Of a DNA stretch of 8,661 nt, positions 5,870 through 8,661 are shown in pieces (position 1 is the stretch's first letter; every line of letters starts with the position of its first letter). Source of the DNA: Candidatus Sodaliphilus limicaballi (lineage in GTDB: Bacteria > Bacteroidota > Bacteroidia > Bacteroidales > Muribaculaceae); assembly GCA_018065815.1 (NCBI GenBank), contig JAGHSP010000171.1:1-8661 (forward strand). The letters run 5' to 3'. Below the pieces are notes generated by a model, which saw nothing but the letters and a program-made list of their open reading frames with translations, had not been told where the DNA came from and did not search any database. The translations under genes and the position numbers were made by a program.

Positions 5870-8503
5870 TTACTTGACGATTACTTTCTTTGACTGGTTG
5901 CCCACAGCAACGATGTAGGTTCCGGCAGGCAGGTTGAAAGAACGCTGGCCCTTAACCTTGACGCTAGCCACCTCGTTTGCATCGATGTCGTAGATAGCCA
6001 CCTTGGCGTTGCGTGTGGTGTTGATCATCACGCTGCCAGCAGTAGCCACTGCATCCCAGTCACGGTCGGCGTTGAGCACGTTGATGGGAGCGCTGGCAAC
6101 AGGATTGTTGGTGATAGCGATGTCATCGATATTGCCACGCTTGCCTGCTGTCTGCACAAAGCGGAAACGCACGTTGCCTGTGTAGTTGACATCAGTGCTG
6201 AACTGTGAGAGTTGAGTGTCAGTAATAGTGAAACTCTTTACGGGAGACCAAGATTTGCCACCGTCGATTGATGCTTCGAGAGAAAGGGTGACATCACCGT
6301 CGCCACTCCAAGCCGATGCGTAGAAGCTCACCTTGCTTGCGCCAGATGCAATATCTTCGGTCATCTCAAGTTTACTAGAACCATTTTTGCCAAGACGAGC
6401 GCTCAAGTCTCCATGTTTTTTATCGGAACCTCCATAAACTCCCATGTCGGTGATGTACCATGCGAAGGTGTTTCCCTGTAATGCTTGGGTCTTGTATCCA
6501 AAGTTGTTTTCACATCCCTCAAAGTCCTCGGTGAATGTTTCTTTCTGTGCCGGGGGTGTGGGAGGTTGATGACCCAGGAGTACATTGACGAGTGCGTTGA
6601 TGTCGGTAACGTCGATGTTTCCGTCGCCATTGACATCCTCACGTCCGTTCCATAAACCCTGGTTGCCTTTAAGCACGCTGTTTACCACGCAGTTTACATC
6701 GGCAATATCAACTTCGCCGTCATCGTTGACATCGCCATAGATGGGTGCTGTGTTGCGCACCACCTCGGCAACAACCACCTGCTCGTCACCGCTGTAAGTA
6801 GCCGAGTAAGCACGGAGGGTTGCAAGGAATTCGCCGGTTGTGCTCACGTCGTTGAGGCGAATGAAGAAGTCCTCGCCGTCGCTGTCGATGGTGAGCGAGT
6901 TGGTCCAGTTGACCTTGTCAAGGCTGATGTCGAACTTGTTGTCTTCGCTGTTGACTGTGAGCGTGATGGCCTCATTAACGTTCTCGGTATATACGCGAGC
7001 CTCAAGCACAGGAAGAGTAGCTTGACCACGTGTAGCCTTGATGCTGAATCCACCGTCGTTAAGGATGTCGATGATGTGATCAACGTCGAGGGTTGTCACT
7101 TCCACCTTGTTGCTCTCAAGCACGTTGCTGGTGAGCTGGAGGTAGTAGGTTGTGAGAGGCTTGAGTCCTGTCACATTATAGCTCTGCGCGCTAGCCTTGA
7201 CTGAATGGGGATAGCCGCTTACCAGAGTCTTGCCGTCTGACTCATAAACACGCAGGCTGTAGTACTCGTTGTCGTTTTGGTTTGTCCACCTAGCAGTGAA
7301 CGATGTGGGGCCCACATTAGTAACCGATGCAGGTATGCCAGTGAGCACGGTAGCCTTGATGGGCACGCGCACTGTGCTGGTTTCGCTGCTCTCGATGGTG
7401 AGCGTTGCGGTATAGGTGCCGGCTGTTGCGGGCGAAGCATAGTAAACCTTGATGGTTTTGCCTGCCATTGCCTCTTCCTTGCTGATGGTCTCTTCGTCGA
7501 TGGTGAAGCCGTTGCCGTTGACAGAGAGTTCCAGATCCTCGGTGAGGTTGACACCCTTGACCACAACTTCGGTAGAAGATATGCTGTTAACGGCAACGAT
7601 ACCAAAGTCGATGGTAGAGTTGCTAGAGGGTGCCACGATAGCAGGATCTTGTGTAGCGTTGGCATACCAGGGTTGGTCCTTCTTGCCGCCCCAAATGTAT
7701 TCAGCAAGCTCGGGGTGGTCAACGAATGGGTTGCGGTTGTTCTGCTTGTACTTGCCGCCGTTGCCGTCACACACGGCCTGATTGCGCTTTGTCTCCTTTT
7801 CACTCACAGGGTCGAGTTTGTTCCACTCAAGGAGCATATTGATTGCCCAAGTTGAGAAAGCTGGATAGGATGTCTTGTTGAGCATGTCGCTGTTCCAGCT
7901 GGCAATACGACTGTTATAAGCCGCTGCCATGTAGAAATACATGCGAGCAAAGTCACCCTTGTAGATGTCGTCGGGTTCAAACACTGTGCCGCTGTAACCG
8001 CTGTAAGTTGACTTGCCAAGCTTGCCCAGAGGTTTTGCCTTGCTGGTGCCTGCCAGGTAAGTACCGTTAGCACACACGCCGAAGGGGTAGTTGCTGCGCT
8101 GATTGTTCACCTTACCGTCGGTGGGAACGATGTGGAAAGCATCGCTCACCATGGGACTGGCATCGTTGAACCAGCTCTTGGGGAACGAGTGCTCACGGTT
8201 GTAGCAGTCGCCCACGCTCGAGTAAGATCCGCACTGATTAGTACCAGGTTTGAACTTTGCGGTTGAATACATGTCGAGGATGTATCCGTCGCTACCCACG
8301 TCAGAATATTTGTAAAGGTCCCACAGTCCGTCATAAGATATTGTGGTGTGGTTGCCCACGATGCCCTCAAGGGCTTTGAGCAGAGCTTGACCGCTCTTTC
8401 CCTCGGCCGCGTTGTAGTAGCCAGTGGGCTCGGCAGCCTGTGTTGTGAGGGCAACAAGCATCACTGCTATCGCCCACAGTTTGTAAAGGTGATTCTTAAT
8501 CAT
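5870..8503 (-). CDS. Secreted modular endonuclease I with dockerin-like and T9SS sorting domains
   Basis: An 877-residue exported nuclease. Domains in order: signal peptide (1-23, cut near TQAAE); endonuclease I (EndA/Vvn beta-beta-alpha-metal) domain at about 28-275, with NREHSFPKSWF (E104, H105), DAFHIVPTDGKVNNQRSNYPFG (121-142) and NPFVDHPELAEYIWG (258-272); an Ig-like domain (about 286-385); FN3 (about 389-472); a second Ig-like region (about 475-583); two dockerin-type Ca-binding repeats (about 588-645); a MAM/cleaved-adhesin-like jelly-roll (about 656-800); and a type A T9SS sorting domain (about 808-877, with FNLPAGTYIVAVG and a KKVIVK end). The catalytic motifs are intact, so non-specific DNA/RNA cleavage outside the cell is expected, for nutrient scavenging or for breaking down DNA in biofilms or neutrophil traps. 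The start has an A-rich leader and an immediate signal peptide. No consensus -7 box is visible upstream. Domain borders are approximate. Confidence 0.93.
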   Translation of the reverse strand: MIKNHLYKLWAIAVMLVALTTQAAEPTGYYNAAEGKSGQALLKALEGIVGNHTTISYDGLWDLYKYSDVGSDGYILDMYSTAKFKPGTNQCGSYSSVGDCYNREHSFPKSWFNDASPMVSDAFHIVPTDGKVNNQRSNYPFGVCANGTYLAGTSKAKPLGKLGKSTYSGYSGTVFEPDDIYKGDFARMYFYMAAAYNSRIASWNSDMLNKTSYPAFSTWAINMLLEWNKLDPVSEKETKRNQAVCDGNGGKYKQNNRNPFVDHPELAEYIWGGKKDQPWYANATQDPAIVAPSSNSTIDFGIVAVNSISSTEVVVKGVNLTEDLELSVNGNGFTIDEETISKEEAMAGKTIKVYYASPATAGTYTATLTIESSETSTVRVPIKATVLTGIPASVTNVGPTSFTARWTNQNDNEYYSLRVYESDGKTLVSGYPHSVKASAQSYNVTGLKPLTTYYLQLTSNVLESNKVEVTTLDVDHIIDILNDGGFSIKATRGQATLPVLEARVYTENVNEAITLTVNSEDNKFDISLDKVNWTNSLTIDSDGEDFFIRLNDVSTTGEFLATLRAYSATYSGDEQVVVAEVVRNTAPIYGDVNDDGEVDIADVNCVVNSVLKGNQGLWNGREDVNGDGNIDVTDINALVNVLLGHQPPTPPAQKETFTEDFEGCENNFGYKTQALQGNTFAWYITDMGVYGGSDKKHGDLSARLGKNGSSKLEMTEDIASGASKVSFYASAWSGDGDVTLSLEASIDGGKSWSPVKSFTITDTQLSQFSTDVNYTGNVRFRFVQTAGKRGNIDDIAITNNPVASAPINVLNADRDWDAVATAGSVMINTTRNAKVAIYDIDANEVASVKVKGQRSFNLPAGTYIVAVGNQSKKVIVK

Positions 8504-8605
8504 GTTAATCGTCGTTTTTTTTAGAGGTTTATTTCCGTTATTATTTAGGTGGAGTCTATTAATTATGTCGAGGCGATTTTGAGAGATGTTTTGAGTAGAT
8601 TTTTG

Positions 8606-8624
8606 GTAACGACAAAGTCGTTAC
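8606..8624. repeat. Perfect 8-bp inverted repeat (hairpin) upstream of the nuclease gene
   Basis: gtaacgac (8606-8613) and gtcgttac (8617-8624) are perfect complements around a 3-nt loop (aaa on the + strand, ttt on the -). It lies about 103 nt upstream of the nuclease start. A further gtaac at 8633-8637 could pair instead with gttac at 8620-8624, giving two mutually exclusive stems. It has no T-run, so it is unlikely to be a simple terminator. It may be an operator, a leader structure or a dispersed palindromic element; the sequence does not decide. Confidence 0.6.
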
Positions 8625-8636
8625 ACTGCATCGTAA

Positions 8637-8656
8637 CCGATGGTCGAGACCGTCGG
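8637..8656. promoter_or_regulatory. 20-bp near-palindrome, possible operator or hairpin
   Basis: CCGA-T-GGTC-GA-GACC-G-TCGG is symmetric at eight of ten base pairs; only 8641/8652 and the central pair break it. It could be a binding site for a dimeric regulator or an RNA stem (on the + strand the odd pair becomes a tolerated U-G wobble). It lies about 134 nt upstream of the nuclease start, close to the window edge, so it may belong to a neighbouring gene beyond 8661. Confidence 0.4.
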
Positions 8657-8661
8657 AGATA

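Noticed and set aside
7277..7855. 192-codon + strand open frame inside the nuclease gene.
   Set aside because: Antisense shadow of the Ig-like and nuclease coding region, with no recognisable domain or promoter.
8559..8661. Two - strand frames open from the right edge to stops at 8559-8561 and 8563-8565, and a + strand ATG at 8640 open to the edge.
   Set aside because: At most about 33 codons each, overlapping the palindromes, with no recognisable residues; the window ends before they could be judged.

Overview
The window looks like chromosomal DNA of a Bacteroidales bacterium, possibly a gut Muribaculaceae or Prevotellaceae relative. Four things point that way. A Bacteroidetes-type -7 box (TAACTTTG) lies upstream of the first gene. 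Start codons follow A/T-rich leaders rather than Shine-Dalgarno sequences. A large exported protein carries a Bacteroidales domain set with a type IX secretion (T9SS) C-terminal sorting domain. A GtrB-like glycosyltransferase sits next to a DUF6056-like membrane protein. The genus cannot be fixed from the sequence alone.

Layout. Positions 1-178 hold a short flank and a promoter. Four genes follow on the + strand: a soluble conserved-looking protein of unknown function (179-718); a polyprenyl-phosphate glycosyltransferase of the GtrB/dolichol-phosphate-mannose-synthase type (810-1736); a multi-pass GT-C/DUF6056-like membrane protein (1776-3458); and the Holliday-junction resolvase RuvC (3460-4029). 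An octamer tandem repeat (GTTTAARG, seven units) separates the first two genes and overlaps the stop codon of the first. Two genes lie on the - strand and converge on ruvC: a phosphoethanolamine-transferase-like inner-membrane enzyme (4031-5794), whose stop codon is 1 nt from that of ruvC, and upstream of it an 877-residue secreted endonuclease I (5870-8503). A strong hairpin, read as the nuclease terminator, lies between them, only 17 nt before the transferase start codon. The right edge (8504-8661) is non-coding and holds a perfect 8-bp hairpin and a 20-bp near-palindrome.

How the genes may work together. Apart from ruvC and the unknown first gene, everything here concerns the cell surface. 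The GtrB-like enzyme probably loads a sugar onto a lipid carrier at the inner face of the inner membrane. The DUF6056-like protein could use that lipid-linked sugar on the periplasmic side. The transferase probably decorates an envelope glycolipid with phosphoethanolamine. The nuclease is exported and probably surface-attached or released, where it would degrade extracellular DNA or RNA. RuvC is a housekeeping gene that appears to have been caught in the glycosyltransferase operon. I saw no CRISPR array, prophage, insertion sequence, tRNA or rRNA. No single element is clearly a new biological system. The most unusual items are the octamer array, the palindrome cluster upstream of the nuclease, the nuclease domain architecture and the flippase-less GtrB/DUF6056 pair.
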